Below, piece by piece: positions 1 to 13,207 of a stretch of 64,000 bases of DNA. The translations under genes were made by a program, and so were the position numbers. Within the stretch, counting starts at the first letter, position 1; every line of letters begins with the position of its first letter. The notes below the pieces were generated by a model. It was not told the origin of the DNA and did no database searches. It was given only the letters and a program-made list of their open reading frames with translations. Source of the DNA: Scleropages formosus (lineage: Eukaryota > Chordata > Actinopteri > Osteoglossiformes > Osteoglossidae); the NCBI RefSeq assembly GCF_900964775.1, contig NC_041812.1, positions 29,298,160 to 29,362,159 of the forward strand. Reading direction: 5' to 3'.

Positions 1-254
1 CCAGGATGGTAGTTAGGTGAAGAGGTAGCTGCAGGGGTGGGTGGCATTAGAAGTATCCTCAGCTCGGGAAGTGTTTATCAGTAATTTTACGTTTAAGCAA
101 ATGTGTGATGATGTTGTTTTGGGTTCACTTTACGCATTAGCTTGTCAGTGATGCAGCGTCCTTAAGTTGTGTTTGAGCTGACTGAGATGTAGATGTGTGC
201 ATGCCTGTGTACTCAGCTGTGAAATTGATCTGCCTGTATTGTCACCTCCCACAG

Positions 255-3200
255 CTGGAACTGTGATGTTTGAGTATGGAATGCGCCTGGGTCGCGAGGT
301 GCGCACACACCAGGGCCTCCAGAAGCAGGTTAACTGCTACCTTGCTGCCATGAACTGCCTGCGCCTCATAAGGCCTGATTACGCGTGGATTGTCCAGCCC
401 TCGTCCGGAGGCGTGGTGAGTCAAGCCCCGCCCACGCTAGGGACTGCTGCCACCTCCAGCAGATTTAGTGAACCGAAAAATGGTCATGCATCTTTGTTCT
501 TTTCTGCTCATGAGCACTGTACAACTGTAGCTACTTACTGTTGGTCCTGTTAATCCATCTCCACAGTATGAACGACCTGGTACTTCACCAAAAAGGAATT
601 ATGAAGGAGAATACACTGCTGCTTCTGGTAATGTAAAACTTTCATCGGAGCTGTGTTACTTTACACTCACTGTTACTTTCAAGTTCTGTGGTTTTTAAAT
701 GTCTGAATGAGCATTCCCCACGTCAGATTCCTTCTATGTGCAAACATACTTGCCAATAATATTACCCAAAGTAAATGACTGTTTAAAAAAAAATAAACAA
801 AACAGCTAGTATGTACAAATGGTCCAGACTGTCATTTTGCATACAAAGATTGACATCTAATAGATAGAGCTGGACTGATGGGAGAAAACCGTGTCTCTAG
901 TGAGCCGTCAAATCGAAATCTTGGAGCTGAAGGACCTGGAGAAGGAATACATCTTGGCCCGCAGTCGCCTTACCCTGGCTCAGCATGACCCACCCTCTGC
1001 AGCCATTGCAGGTACAGAGCTAGAGTATTTCAGTTGGAGAAAGGTCGCGCTTATATTGAAGTGGCATGGTAGCACAGAGATGGCGCTGCTGCCTTTCAGC
1101 ACCTGGGAAAAGGTGTGAATCTGTCTTAAGTTGTATGGAGTTTTCATGTTCTCCCCGTGTGCGGAAGAAAGCAACAGTAAATCAAATCCATACCCAAGCC
1201 TTACAAATGGTCGCAGACTACACTTATCCTACCCTCTGCGCTCTCATGACATCCACATAACATCATATTTCAGGCTTTTCTTTTTTCTCTCACTGTCATT
1301 CATAAGAGATCAGAGTTGTCTCTGTTCCCACAGGTAGTGCCTCTGCTGTGGAGATGGTAGCCCTGCTCATTCAGGCCGGCCTCTTCGACTCTGCGCTGTC
1401 TCTCTGTCAGACCTTCAAACTGGCCCTGACTCCTGTCTTTGAGGGACTGGCCTTCAAGTGCGTCGCAGCTCTGCAACACTGCTACTGGGTGTGGGGGAGT
1501 GGGGCTTTAAGATGTAATGATGATAATTGTCACAAAAGAAAGATACTTTTGTACAAAGTTTCTACAGTGACGGTGATGTCCTTTAGTAAAGAATTTAGGC
1601 CTCAGTGGAATAACCAGTTGTTGATGTAATGCACTCAGTGTTTTTCTCTGAGGTGTGTGTTGTAGAAAAGCATCTGCTAAATGAAAAATTTAAATTTGCA
1701 ATTATAATTGGACAGCAAAGACTCTCGGGTCTGGAATCTAACTTCTGATTTTGTCATTTCCAATTTGAAAGCTAATTTTGACATTTTACATTAATGGTGT
1801 GTTTTTTGTTCCCCCCAAAGTGGAGTACAACTTTTTTTTTTTTTTAATAATAAAAAAAAGGTGCACTCAGCAAAAAAAGGCATCAGATACAAACATATAA
1901 TTATTAAAGCACAACTTGTTTGAAACCACCATTTTGCTTGAGTACTGTAGTAGCTGCCTATGGACATGTATGGATAGTAGAAATAGCAAATGGTGATGTG
2001 CTCGCCTAAGAATCTGCCAGCTTTCTGCAAACGTTGTATGTTGCTTGCTTTCCATAGGTGTATAAAGCTACAATATGGAGGAGAGGCTAGTCAGAATGAA
2101 GCTTGGAACTGGTTAGCAGCCAATCAGCTGTCAACTGTTATTATTACCAAGGAGTCAAGGTTGGTACATAAACAAAAGTGACTTGTAATGCATTACATTT
2201 GTTGTGTATTTGAACCCATTAATTTGACCCATGATCCATAATGGCAAACTGCACTTGACCCTCATTCAGTGCTACCGACGAGGCATGGCGCTTGTTGGCC
2301 TCGTACCTGGAGACATACCCCTCCCAAAATGGGCAGCACCATTTCTGTGTCATCAACAAGCTGTTGTCACATGGCGTGCCATTGCCTGACTGGCTGGTCA
2401 ACAGCTACAAAGTAAGAAATGGTTATTTAATGTCCATGTCGTTTGCTGAGCTTAGCAGGATGTGACCAAAAGACATTGTAGTCATATGGAGAAGCTGTCT
2501 GCATTTAAATGATCCACAGGCTAGTGGGACTCAAAGTGGGCAGAGTTAAAGCTGATGAGGCCCGTCTTTCCTCACAGGTGGTGGACACGGCCGCGCTGCT
2601 TCGCCTTTACCTGAACTATGACCTGCTGGAGCCTGCTGTGGACCTTGTGCTGGAGTATGTAGACGCCTTGCTCGGAAAAGGACACCAATACTTTGGCATT
2701 GAGGTAAAGAAGTGGTACTCTGCAGTGCACTTCCTGCAGCCCCCAGCCAATCATTAAATGCCATCGTAATGTTTAACCTTAACTGTTATCGTGCTGCTGT
2801 GCACAGCAAGGGAGCAATGAAATGCTTAGTGTAATATTCATATTTGTTCTTGTGCTTCATGTGTACTTATGTACAATACCAGCGGCCACTGTCAGCAACC
2901 GCACCTCTCGTTTGGCTCCCGTACACCTCTGTTGATCAGCTTCTGCAAGCCCTCAATGAGAACCAGTCTAATGCCAACAACTCCAAGGTGAGTCAACTCT
3001 GAACAGTGAGATTTTACACTAAATGTTTAGATAAGCATTCAACAATAATTCATTTTAGGTAAAATTAATGAAATTACTTTTTCTTAGTTATGGGCAATTT
3101 TTAAATTTAATTAGTGACGTGAAAATAACACATGCATATTAATGAAGAAAATATTGAAGTAACATTTTCTTTTAATAATGACAGTATTCTCTTGTGTATT

Positions 3201-3301
3201 GTGCGTTTTCTCCGTAGCTGTACAGCTTGCTCCAGGACAAATTGAAAAAGTATTACATGCTGCTTGAAAAAGCCACCAAACACAGGATGAAGGTTCAGTA
3301 G
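255..3301 (+). CDS. nup160: Nuclear pore complex protein Nup160, C-terminal part (5' end outside the window)
   Basis: Nup160 is a scaffold subunit of the Nup107-160 (Y) complex of the nuclear pore, needed for pore assembly and mRNA export. Nine exons are read: 255-415, 567-627, 901-1011, 1334-1457, 2058-2159, 2270-2411, 2578-2703, 2883-2987 and 3218-3301 (stop TAG). All have GT/AG borders and matching phases, giving about 338 codons, which fits the C-terminal quarter of the roughly 1,430-residue vertebrate protein. Recognisable stretches are EYGMRLGREVRT, NCYLAAMNCLRLIRPDYAW, QIEILELKDLEKEY, GLFDSALSLCQTFKL, AWNWLAANQLS and LLSHGVPLPDWLVNSYK, all close to human NUP160. The alpha-helical C-terminal region binds other Y-complex members. 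Bases 1-254 are intron. A canonical AATAAA lies at 3911. Identity is very secure; exact junctions are read by eye. Confidence 0.95.
1058..1190 (+). mobile_element. Degenerate SINE fragment (type 3, GCATGTTCTCCC core) in nup160 intron
   Basis: The stretch reads tRNA-like head (GGCATGGTAGCACAG) then a decayed form of the common fish SINE core ending TTCATGTTCTCCCCGTGTG. It is shorter and more diverged than the copies at 49.5 and 52.5 kb. It lies in the intron between exons 901-1011 and 1334-1457. Confidence 0.5.
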
Positions 3302-3910
3302 GACCTGAGTCCACATCACACCAGTCCATGGTCCTGTTGGGCCCGAGTCCTGCGCACCTATATGTTTCCCGGCATAGGCACACATGGGAGTTTCTCTGTG
3401 TGCTTACACTATTTTATGCACTGCCTTCTTACATGGTGCTCGGTCCTCTTTCCTCGGCTCCCATCTTTTAAAAGAAAATACACGTTGAACAAAGCATCTA
3501 TTTTTCTACAGGAAAGCGCTGTGCAAAGTGTATTTATGCGTGACTGTGCTGAGTGGGTCCCCCATCAAATTCTCACTGTCAGGCCAATGTACAGTGGTTG
3601 GCTGGCAGAGATATTGAAAGTAGTTTTAGATGCACATTGACCGTCTTGGGGAAAAAATACTACAAAATGTATCAACTGAAATGTAAAATATGAAGAGGGG
3701 TGTGCATGTGTTGTGTGTTCTCAGTGGGTGTGATTACCTAAAGGGTAATAGTCACCCGTGCCACACTTGTTCAGAGTAAATGTGTATATTTTTATAGAAA
3801 TACAAACATTGTAATAATGATTATTTCACTGTTGCTTTCTTTTGTACTCTTCCTCTTTCAGTCGGGTTTCTTGCAAATTTGTGCTGGCTAATTTGTCTCT
3901 AGTGTATTAC

Positions 3911-3916
3911 AATAAA
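3911..3916 (+). terminator. Poly(A) signal of nup160
   Basis: AATAAA about 610 bases after the nup160 stop codon. The sequence from 3302 to about 3935 is then the 3' UTR. No other hexamer between the stop and this point is as good. Confidence 0.6.
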
Positions 3917-3939
3917 GTTTTGCTTCACAAGTGTTCCAC

Positions 3940-5164
3940 TTCGGAAGTGCGGTGTTCTCTGAATTTTGTGCACTTCTGATTTGTTTGGTGTACGCACGTT
4001 TTGCGAGGGCCTGCCTTAGAATTCATGGTGCTCTATCTTTTCCCTTTTTAAAAAAAAAAAAAAAACAAAAAAAAAAAAACTTAGTTATTTGGCTTTCAGG
4101 TATGTACAAACTCCTTAGCGCCGTGGTGTAAAACGGATGAATGCCTACCCGCTTCCTCGTCATCTCACAAGGTTGGTATTCGCGGGAGTGTCAACAAAAA
4201 GATCTTTTATGCTTTGGACCTTTGACTTCTCACTAAGGAAGTGTGCAGCATTAGGCTGACTGACCTGTGTGGTGCGATAACTTTACCATCCAGAGTACCG
4301 GCGAGAGCCCTTTGTCTGTGGACCTTGGCCCAAGCAAGGTGGACGCAGTATGAGGAAACCCCTTTCAGCCCTCAAGAAGTGGCTCAGTACAAGATTGATA
4401 AATTATTACAACCTAATATTAAAGGCCATTTCACTGCATGGTCATGCACTCAATACTAAATGGGAGTGAAGCAAAATCCTTTGTCATGTGGAACTTTCAT
4501 GTGCAGTCATCCACTCATTCTGCCCCTGCAATTAGTCTCAAACATTCTAAAAACTAAGACACGTATCTATAAAGATTGTCGTTTTTCCGGTGATGCTGTA
4601 GTCTTAGGAACTTTTGTTTTTTTTAATTGTTCTGGCGTTATCGCAACTCATCATGCAAACTTTCGAGGCATATCTTCTTGTGCATAGCCCTTGGCTTGTA
4701 TCGGTTAGGTGTTAAAAGAAAATGGAACAACTGATTAGGAAACGGATGGCTTAGGTTTTTTTCCCAGACAATGCATGATACAAGGGAACAGAAGAAATAC
4801 TCCAAATTCCGACTTTTTCGCTCTTTGCTGAAACATAACTACTTCCGAAGCGACTCATGAACTCGGCTCTGTGGGCGGGACGCAAAGGAGCTCGCGGGTC
4901 ACCGTCATTGGTAGGGAAGACGGAAAGTCGAGCCATAGAAAAAGCACCAATAAGTGAGCACAATATAGTGGGGTTCTGAATTATCGACGTCAATTGTGTC
5001 CAATCCAGGCGTTTTTTATTGAAAAAAGGACCAATAGGGGTTCATGAGTGAGGTTGCGGGCTGTACCGTAGCGCCGTGCTTGCTCTGGCTGTTGGTCTGC
5101 CGCTTGTCGATCGGCTTTGTTACGGCGATTTTGGTTTCGCCGTGGCCCGTTCGTTCCCGAAGCG
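3940..5164. other. Intergenic region nup160-fnbp4, with fnbp4 upstream DNA
   Basis: No supportable gene. It holds an A-rich tract (about 4049-4079) and several short open frames without recognisable content. The last few hundred bases before 5165 become GC-richer and contain ETS-like CTTCCG motifs (near 4843-4850 and 5155-5160), as expected for a housekeeping promoter. No TATA box is seen at a suitable distance from the fnbp4 start. Confidence 0.4.
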
Positions 5165-8100
5165 ATGGGAAAGAAGACGCGGACGGGAACATCACGCAGA
5201 CCTATCTTGCAGCTTTCGCCGCCAGGACCTCGAGGTGTCTCTAGAGAGGAGACCCTAGGCTCGGCTTCGGAAGGTGAGGGAACGGAAGCAGGCCCGCTTC
5301 GATCCTCGGACTTTATTAGCGACAGTAACGGGGTTGCGGTGCTCAGTCAGCGGTCCGCGGCGTGGGCCTGGTGGGTAGCTTTGAGTGTTAGCGGAGTTAC
5401 AGTGAACGCATAAATTTATGTAAGTAAGTAGTAGTAGTAGTAGTGCGTGGCACCAAGAATCTAAGATCGCACATCCTGTAGTAACTAGGTCACGGTGGCC
5501 GACCCAAATTGTCAAAATGCTGGCCACAGAGAAGATTGTAGCGCAACAGTTAGAGATGTTGTTTTGTTGAACCCGGGCAGACATGTTGTTCGTGGGGCTC
5601 TTCTCACTCACTCACTCACTCACACCTTTCTCAACGATCTACGTGTCTCAGTAACGTCATAGCAGTTTTACAAGGACTAGAGGTGGGGGCTGTTATCTTG
5701 AATGAGTGGGGTACTAATGTGTGTGCGTGTCCGTGTGCGTGCGCGCTCCAGACGAACAGGAGGGCAGTGTGGACGTTCGGCCTCTCGGCACCCTGAAAGA
5801 CGCCGCCCTGGACATGAGGACCCCTGCCGTGAAAGCCACAGGTAGGGCAACTACACAACTGGGGGTAGCGCTTAAGAATGCGTCCTGCAACCCGAAGGTT
5901 GTTGGTCCGGGCTGCGTTCTCCTTTACCGCCGACATTAACGTAAGCTCTCGAATCCTTTGCCTTTACTTGCAAATGAATGTGACCGACCGCTCATTTTGA
6001 CGTGCTGCTTCCAGAGGGCTTGTCTCTGTTGGGGGCCTACGAAGACAGCGACGAGGAGGAGGAAAACGGTGCGCACCCGGCACCTGCCAAGGTCAAACAC
6101 CACCAGTCTACCGACATCGACAGCACTCTCGCCAACTTCATGGCCGTGAGTGTGGCTCTCCTCCGGGTCTTCAATTCGGCATTCTTCCGTGGTTGTTTGA
6201 CTTTGCGTTGCGGTCAGTTTAGTCTGCATTGGGGTTCATCGCTGCGTTTACGTATTTCTCCTTTACTTCAATTGCCAAACAGGAAATTGACGCCATTACC
6301 ATGCAACCAGCTCAGTCATCGGAGGAGCAGCCCACAGCAAACCCCCCGGCTCCTACGCCACCTCGACCGGACCCCAAAGACCACCAACACGCCACTTCCG
6401 AGCAGTTGGGGGCAGGGGCGGAGTTCCAGTATGACACACAGTATTCACTAGCGGGGGGTGAGTGCTCCATGCCGGCGACCTGTGGTCAGTTGTTTTGGTC
6501 AAATTCCTGCCCAGCATCCTCTTTCATGGTGTGCATTGTGTAACCTCGTTGTGCTTCCAGTGGGCGTGGAGATGGGAGACTGGCAGGAGGTGTGGGACGA
6601 GAACACGGGCTGTTACTACTACTGGAACACGCAGACAAACGAGGTGGCCTGGCAGCTACCCCACTACCTGGCTGACCAGGTGCAAGGCCTGCAGCAGTAC
6701 GCAGACAGGTGGGCGGAGCAAGGCACGCACCCGGCCCGCCTCGGCGCTGGCATTAGGGTCAAAGGCTAAGTGCACAAATGTCGACAAAGTCTCATTTACC
6801 TGTCCCCCCTTAGCTCGGCTGTGGTTGTCAACGGCAACGGGGCTGCGCAGACTGCTTCTGTGTACTCTGGACAGCATTCCGCAGTTGCCACAAGTGCATC
6901 CGCCACCTTGAAAGAGGGGAAAAAGAAGGTAAGTAACTTCGGTTTAACCTTCCTTTGTGACTCAGTGCAGCAAGACACCTGCAACGATGTACTCATTTTT
7001 ACTGCTCAATTACTGGAGTAATTTAGGGTAAGTTCATTGCTCAGAGATACTCCAGCAGGAGTGGGGATTCAAACCCAGGTACTTCCATTGCACCTACATT
7101 ACGAGTGTTACGCAGGCCTGTATTACATTTGTTTTACAGAAAAGGTCGCAACAAATGAATCCAGAAGTATATTATTCCAAAATGCTCACTGTTTACTCAC
7201 AGGTTTATATGGTGCAACATGACAAATTGACTGTAGGCAGGATTCGCCTGTCTGCTGATGTAAGGCACTCTTTTCCTGTGATGTACGTCGCTTCGGAGAA
7301 CAGCGTCTGCCAAATGAGTAAATGTGCCTGTAAATGTACATGACTGGCTGACCTAACGTGTCTATAGATCTCTGGCCGTGTGTCGCCGTGTTGAATCTGA
7401 TGGTCCTGGATGTACATTGTTTGTTTGTAATTTGTGTGTTGCCTGTGCTGCCAGGAGGTGATAGACAGTGTGGTGGCCCTCACCAGCGAGGAGGAGGAGA
7501 GGCGAGGTGTGGCAGCATCTCTGCTGGCCCCGCTGATTCCACAAGAAGTGAAGGAAGCAGAGGAGAAGTGGAGGAAGAAGACGCTCGGGCTGGCCGAGGA
7601 GGTGCCGGAGGGCCTGCTCAACTCGGAGGGAGAGTGCGCCCGGCCCCCAGCGTCACCTCCGGCTGGAGAGGTACAGGCCCATTCCCAAGGTGGCCACCGC
7701 AGCAGGACCCAGTCGCCAGCGAGCTCTGAAGATGAGGAGGTGGAAGAGGCTGAGGAAGACACGATGGAGTTGGAGCTGGTGCTGGAGCGGAAGAAGGTAA
7801 GTGACTGAAAGCTTTGGGATCCTTCTTGGTCACTAGCTGTGGATTCCAGGTGCCCTGCTGTTTACCTTGGTGTCATTCAGAAGTATCTCACGACATCTCT
7901 GGATTCACTGTAATTTTGAGCCTGTATCCCCCAAGGCTGAGCTGCGTGCCCTAGAAGAAGGTGACGGAAGTGCAGGGGGATCTAGTCCCTGCTCTGAGAC
8001 AAGCCAGGAGGGCACACGGGGGTTGCTGCTCAGGAAGACCAAGTGGAAGACGGCCTTTCTGCGGGCACCCAGCCCCGATTCCAGCAGCCGTGGTTCGGGA

Positions 8101-11100
8101 AAGACCGGGAGGGAAACTCCAGAGCAGCCTGACTCAGGTGGGTGCCACTGGGATGCACCTTCTAACAGTGGCTCACCTGACTCAGCTTGCGTGTGACATG
8201 CACGTGACATGCATTGGTTTGTCAGGATTCTGAGAGGGAAATGGCTCATTTAAATAACTTTTGTCAGCCCTCAGAAAGGATAGTACGAGATCATGTTGGT
8301 GTATTTGGTTGCATGCTTTGACAAATAACTTTGTTGATTTCTTTGTGCATGTGTTGGGTATCTGCAGTAGATTCCAGAACATCAGAGAAGCCAGGGAAGG
8401 AAGACCCAAAAGAGATGGACTCATCGGTGGAAAAAACTAAACTGAAAACGGCCTCAACGGAGGAAGAGGAACTTGCTGACCTCAAGGTATCATTAAGTGG
8501 ATCTTATCAAAGAAATCAGTGTAAGAAATGATACCATTTCCCACAATGCACTGCCTGTCCATCTGCAGCCTTCCTAGAAGTCACTCCAACATGTCTTACT
8601 GGATTTTTTTTTTTTTTTGGCTGATGTGTGAATTAGACCAAAATGAATACAGGCAGGACTGACAAGCTGATGGCTCATTTACTTTGGTGGTTCTTTCACA
8701 GTTTCAGATCGGAGAGCTTGCCAACACCTTGACCAGCAAAATGGAGTTCTTGGGAATAAACAAAAAGGCCATTACTAACTTCCAGCTGCTGCTTATACAA
8801 ACTGAGGTGAGTTTTCTTTCACTGTTCTGGTCAAGTGGCGCTTTTTCTCCGGGTGACTTACAGTTCCGATTTTGTGTATATTTGGGTACCTTTTAGTGGA
8901 GCAGGAGAGGCCATTCGAACCTGGCTCCTTCAGTTCCGCAGTGGTGACCCTGAGCACAACACTCCCTGTTGTCACGCTGCTTGGTCTACTTGTAGATGTT
9001 GAGCAACTGGCCTGTTGATTATCAGTTTCCAGTTGACACAGTGCCCCTTGTAACGCCTTCCCCTTTTGCTGCTTGTAACTCTCCAGCTGTGGAAATGGAT
9101 GAAATGCTTAACCTATTCCAGAAGTGACTGGTTTTCTAGTCTCTGCCAGTGTGCAGATCCTGTAGTGCCTCACCCAACTAGACCCGGTATGACATGACGC
9201 TCATCTCCCTGTTGTCGTTCCTAGACCAGGATTGCTGACTGGAGAGAAGGTGCTCTGAATGGGAACTATCTGCGCCGCCGGTTACAGGAAGCCGCAGAGC
9301 ACATTAAACATTACGAACTAAACGCCACCCCTAAAGGCTGGTCCTGCCACTGGGACAGGTACGAGCTCCTTACATTTCATATCTTTCCCCCTCACCCCGA
9401 ACTCCCATGATCGTTCGCCACCTGAGGAATGAACCCATTGACTTAACTGGGGTGTTTAATCAGCGATCGACAAGCGAAAGTCATCCAAGAGTACCTTGCG
9501 TGCATCCCAATAGATGAATAACTGAGTTGAGGGGGTTAAAAAGTGGCAACCAGTTGAAAGAAGGACGTGCCACTCAACACGCTTTGCCTCGGGGACTGTG
9601 GCCCAGGCCTCACCAAAGGAAGGGTACTGTAGCACTAGGAAGGTGGTTGTGCACGCGAGAGCTTGACGCTTTTCAGGACTGCCCCAGCGATGGGAGATTG
9701 AGTGACACAGCTTGGCTTCTTGGAGGAGGCGTGTCACAGCGACGGTAAAAGCGAAGACTGAGGCTTGTCCCGGACTCAGCAGGTCAGACCACTCTATTTC
9801 ATTGTTTTCTTTCTCTGTTTGTACGTTTGTATGTATTTGTACCTTTTTTTACCTGTACCATTTAATCAGTGTTGCTTCATGCTGTTAAAAAATGAAATCT
9901 CTTCAGCTCCTTGTTAAACTGCCTTAATGAAGAAACCCCACTTTCTGACCTTTTGATGGGGCTTTCTTTATCGGTACTGTGTGAGTATCATTTGGTTTCA
10001 TCCCGAAGATGGCCATGTCATATCTAGTCGTTCAGCCTCCAGTCAACCTTTTGGGACCAGCTGGGACTGGACCTCACTGGTTCTTTTGTTTTTGGTTTTT
10101 TTTTTTTTTTTTGGTTTTTTTTTGGTTTTTTTGTGAGAACAAGGTGGGTCCCCAGTCAGTTTTGCCTTTTTTCCAATCCGGCTCCTCTTCTGGGTACTGT
10201 GGCTGCCCAGTGCAAAAGTGCACCCACCCCCCACATGGTGGTCAAACACAACCTTGAACCAACCCCATACACATGTTCCATGTGAAAAGCCCCCCACCCC
10301 CCAGACGGGAACCTCCTGCCCACCCTCCAGCAGCTGAGATGTCTTCTCTCTCTGTTTTCCCCACTCTAGGGAACACAGGCGGTACTTCTATGTGAATGAA
10401 CGGACAGCCGCCTCCCAGTGGGACTTTCCAGTTGAGGAAGAGGGTGTGGATGAGAAGGGCAGCGATCTGAAGGACGCCGCATCCCCACTGCCTGGCACCA
10501 GAGGCCAGGGAGAAGCCAAGCCCCCAGCAGAGCCCCCCACAACACAACCAGGTTAGGCCTGCCTAGCAGTGCTCTTCTGCATCTGCCAATTTCCACACGC
10601 TTCACATTTCCAACTGGTGGGATTCAGATAACAAAATGTTGGGGGTGTAGCCATGTGGGTCAAGGTTTACTTAAAAAAGATTAGCTGTATGTTACCAAAG
10701 TTCTTCTTGAAGGGTAATGATTGATGTTTGTCATGGAAGTTAACTGTGTTAGCTTCTTCCGTTAGTCACGTCGCAAATGTTATGAAAGACAATCATTTTT
10801 CTTAACTTTTAATTGCATTTTCTTCACTAACATGTTTGTAATGGAACTATGGTGGGAAAGAGCTCTAGGAGTGTGTGACCATCCTAGTTCACATAGCTTC
10901 CACAGTGTTTACAGCTCATGTCTGGTGTTGCTGATTAGTGATGAACAACTACAAGATGGCAAACATCACACATACAGACAACGTATTTCCATTTTAAATT
11001 TTTAATGTTGCTTTGTATCAATACAGATAAAAGGTACTTGATAGCTCATATCTGAGAGTTTTACTGAAACTGAGGAACTTACATGGGCAGCTTTTATCAA

Positions 11101-13207
11101 CTGTGATACGGTGATAAATGTGGCTTAATGGACACTGATACCAGTTTACTTTGGACTGTCAGCAGTGCACTATTGTGGAAAAGGCAACACAAGTTTTTGG
11201 CTGCTGAACCACCTCATTCAGCTGGTTCACGAGTTTGAAATATGGAAAAGTTACTGATCACTTGTTCTGCATATGTCTGCCTGTTAGGCCCCCCTGCGTA
11301 CACGAGTCCACCCTCCATGCAGGCTGGGCTGTCATCTTACTGGTCAGTTTCTCAGCTGCCCCAGCCTCCTCTTCCTCCTGATGACCCACCTCCCCCATCC
11401 GATTACCCTCCTCCGCCACCTCCACCACCGGAATCTCCACCTCCGCCGCCGCCTCCACCTTTGAGCGATGACGGGGAGATCGAAGAGGTGGAGATGGAGG
11501 ATGAGGAAGGGGAGCCGCCAGCCCCAGGAACTGAGGAGGATGGCACCCGAAAGCCCCCGATGCCCACCGTTGTGTCTGCTATAAAGGTGCGCTCCAAAGC
11601 GTTCTGGATTTTTAATCCTCCCCCAGCTCAGTTTCCTGCTAAAGTCAAACATTTTTCTGTAAAGGAAGTTACTTATTTTGAAGCACACTTACTGCTAACA
11701 TTTTTTTCTTTTTGTGTGTGTGTCTAAAATGATCAAATTTAAGGCAGTTAGGTTTTGGCAGAAGTGCCTTTTTTTTTTTTTTTTAAATTTAATTCCCCCC
11801 CCTTTTCAGTACATGGTGTATTTTTTGCAACTATATGATGGGTCCAAGTCTGGTATGGAAGTAGTTAGTGAAGGTGGGTTATCATGGTACAAGTACATTT
11901 GCAATGGATAGAAGCAGAAAGATTGCATTTGTTTCTCCCTGTTTCCCCCCCCATTTAGTTTCATTCATCGTTGTTTCTCCCTGGTCCAGGCCTCCGAGTC
12001 GGCAGCATCCCCCAGCGCCCCAGTCAAAGGTACCAAGCGCAAGGCGTCGAACTCCAGTCACCTCCACAAGGCGGTCACCATAGGCAGCAGTCCCATCCTC
12101 TACAGCCAGGCCACTGCAGCTGCAGGTGAGCAGCTTTCCTTTTTGCCATGTTTTTCCTTTTGCTTCTATAGTGGTTTGTTTATCATTTATTTATTCATGT
12201 ACCTCACAGTTTTCTCCAAAGTGACTTGCAATGTTATATTTTTGTAGCTAAGCTACTTAATTACATACCATTTTACACAACTGGTTAACTTCTACTGGAG
12301 CAATTCAGAGCAACTACCTAGCTCAATGGTACCATAACAGGAGCCAAATGTGAGTGGTCCCCAGATTTGAGAGATTTACTGTGGGTTTTTTTTTTTTTTT
12401 TTTCCCCCCCTCCCTTTTTTGTTTGCAGCCCCTGTGATATCTGCCCCAGTGTACTGGAATATGGTAGCTACTGCCCAGCCCGTACCCCCTGCAGAGACAA
12501 CACCTCCCCCGGTACCTGTGCCCCCCTCTCAGCCAGCACCACCTCTCGCCCCATTGTCTGCCACCGCAGACTCCATGTCTGGAAAAGCGGCAGCCACAGA
12601 AAAACCTAAAAAGATTAAAAAAGACAAGGTATGTCTTATTAAAGACATAAGATTAATAAAGTAGAGGGATCCTTGTAAGATCTGCATCCAGATCCAAATT
12701 AGTACTGTAGTCTGCAGAGCACTTTGTCCTGAGTCCTCATTAAGTATTTTGTCAATGGGCAGATGAAGAAGAGCAAAACGAAGATGCCGTCTTTGGTGAA
12801 AAAGTGGCAGAGCATTCAGAGGGAGCTAGATGAAGAGGAGAAGTCGAGCAGTAGTGATGAGGATCGCGACCAGCTGAACTTCAAGCGTATCGAGGAGTGG
12901 AAGCAGCAGCAGCTTGCCAGGTGGGTGTGGATAGCTGCCCCTATTCAGACCTTTCGGCTAAAACCAGGGCTGACCTGAATGTCAGCGTAGTAGTGTTTTG
13001 AGGTCCTTCTCAGAGCAAGATTGGAGTGTCTCATCTCTTTAGTCCTTTGACAAGTTGAGTAGCAGGAGATGTTTCAAGTATAATGAATGTACTTATTTAT
13101 GTGTCTTTCCTAGCGGGAAAGCGGGCAAAAATGCAAACTTTGAGGCCCTCCCGGAAGACTGGAGGGAACGACTGCTGAAGAAGAGGAAATTAACACACAG
13201 CACATAA
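5165..13207 (+). CDS. fnbp4: Formin-binding protein 4 (two WW domains, proline-rich)
   Basis: FNBP4 is a nuclear/cytoplasmic adaptor whose WW domains bind the proline-rich FH1 region of formins. Seventeen exons are read: 5165-5273, 5752-5841, 6015-6145, 6283-6457, 6561-6708, 6814-6928, 7455-7796, 7936-8137, 8368-8486, 8702-8806, 9225-9358, 10370-10551, 11288-11586, 11990-12125, 12429-12628, 12763-12920 and 13114-13207. Their summed length is 2,739 nt, giving 912 aa plus TAA with every phase matching; human FNBP4 is about 1,017 aa. WW1 is near residues 176-202 (WQEVWDENTGCYYYWN, then W199 and P202). WW2 is near 551-577 (WDREHRRYFYVN, split between exons 11 and 12, ending WDFP). Residues about 642-676 are proline runs followed by an acidic stretch. 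The C-terminus ends with EALPEDWRERLLKKRKL, typical of the family. The start ATG begins MGKK, as in other vertebrate FNBP4. Confidence 0.95.
7003..7336. mobile_element. Decayed L2-tail SINE pieces in fnbp4 intron 6
   Basis: 7003-7105 resembles the reversed head of the type 2 SINE (CTCATTTTTACTGCTCAATT, then GGGATTCAAACCCAGGTACT). 7225-7336 resembles the forward shared L2-type 3' tail (ACGTCGCTTCGGAGAACAGC, then GTCTGCCAAATGAGTAAATG). The two parts face opposite ways, so this is probably two independent insertions. Boundaries are approximate. Confidence 0.45.
8830..8965 (-). mobile_element. Very diverged SINE fragment (type 2) in fnbp4 intron 10
   Basis: Read on the minus strand it keeps a B-box-like segment (reverse of GGCCATTCGAACCTGGCTCC) and a reversed tail (TTTTCTCCGGGTGACTTACA). 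Too decayed to place the ends. Confidence 0.3.
12184..12350 (-). mobile_element. Type 2 SINE fragment (L2-type tail) in fnbp4 intron 14
   Basis: Begins with the reversed shared tail (TTTATTCATG, then TTTTCTCCAAAGTGACTTGC) and continues with the reversed body (ACACAACTGGTTAACTTCTA, CTGGAGCAATTCAGAG). The tRNA-like head is truncated. Other copies are at 23.8, 30.3 and 40.2 kb. Confidence 0.6.

Noticed and set aside
106-190. Possible C/D box snoRNA in the first visible nup160 intron (GTGATGA and CTGA motifs about 70 bases apart)
   Set aside because: The flanks do not form a terminal stem, there is no clear D' box, and such short motifs occur often by chance.
4241-4687. Two adjacent open frames of 72-75 codons between nup160 and fnbp4
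   Set aside because: No recognisable domain and no splice-compatible neighbours. One phrase (EEVAQYKIDKLL-like) looked coding but does not extend.
11258-11688. Long minus-strand open frames opposite fnbp4 exon 13
   Set aside because: They are shadows of the proline-rich coding repeat (CCN codons read as GGN), with no family resemblance.
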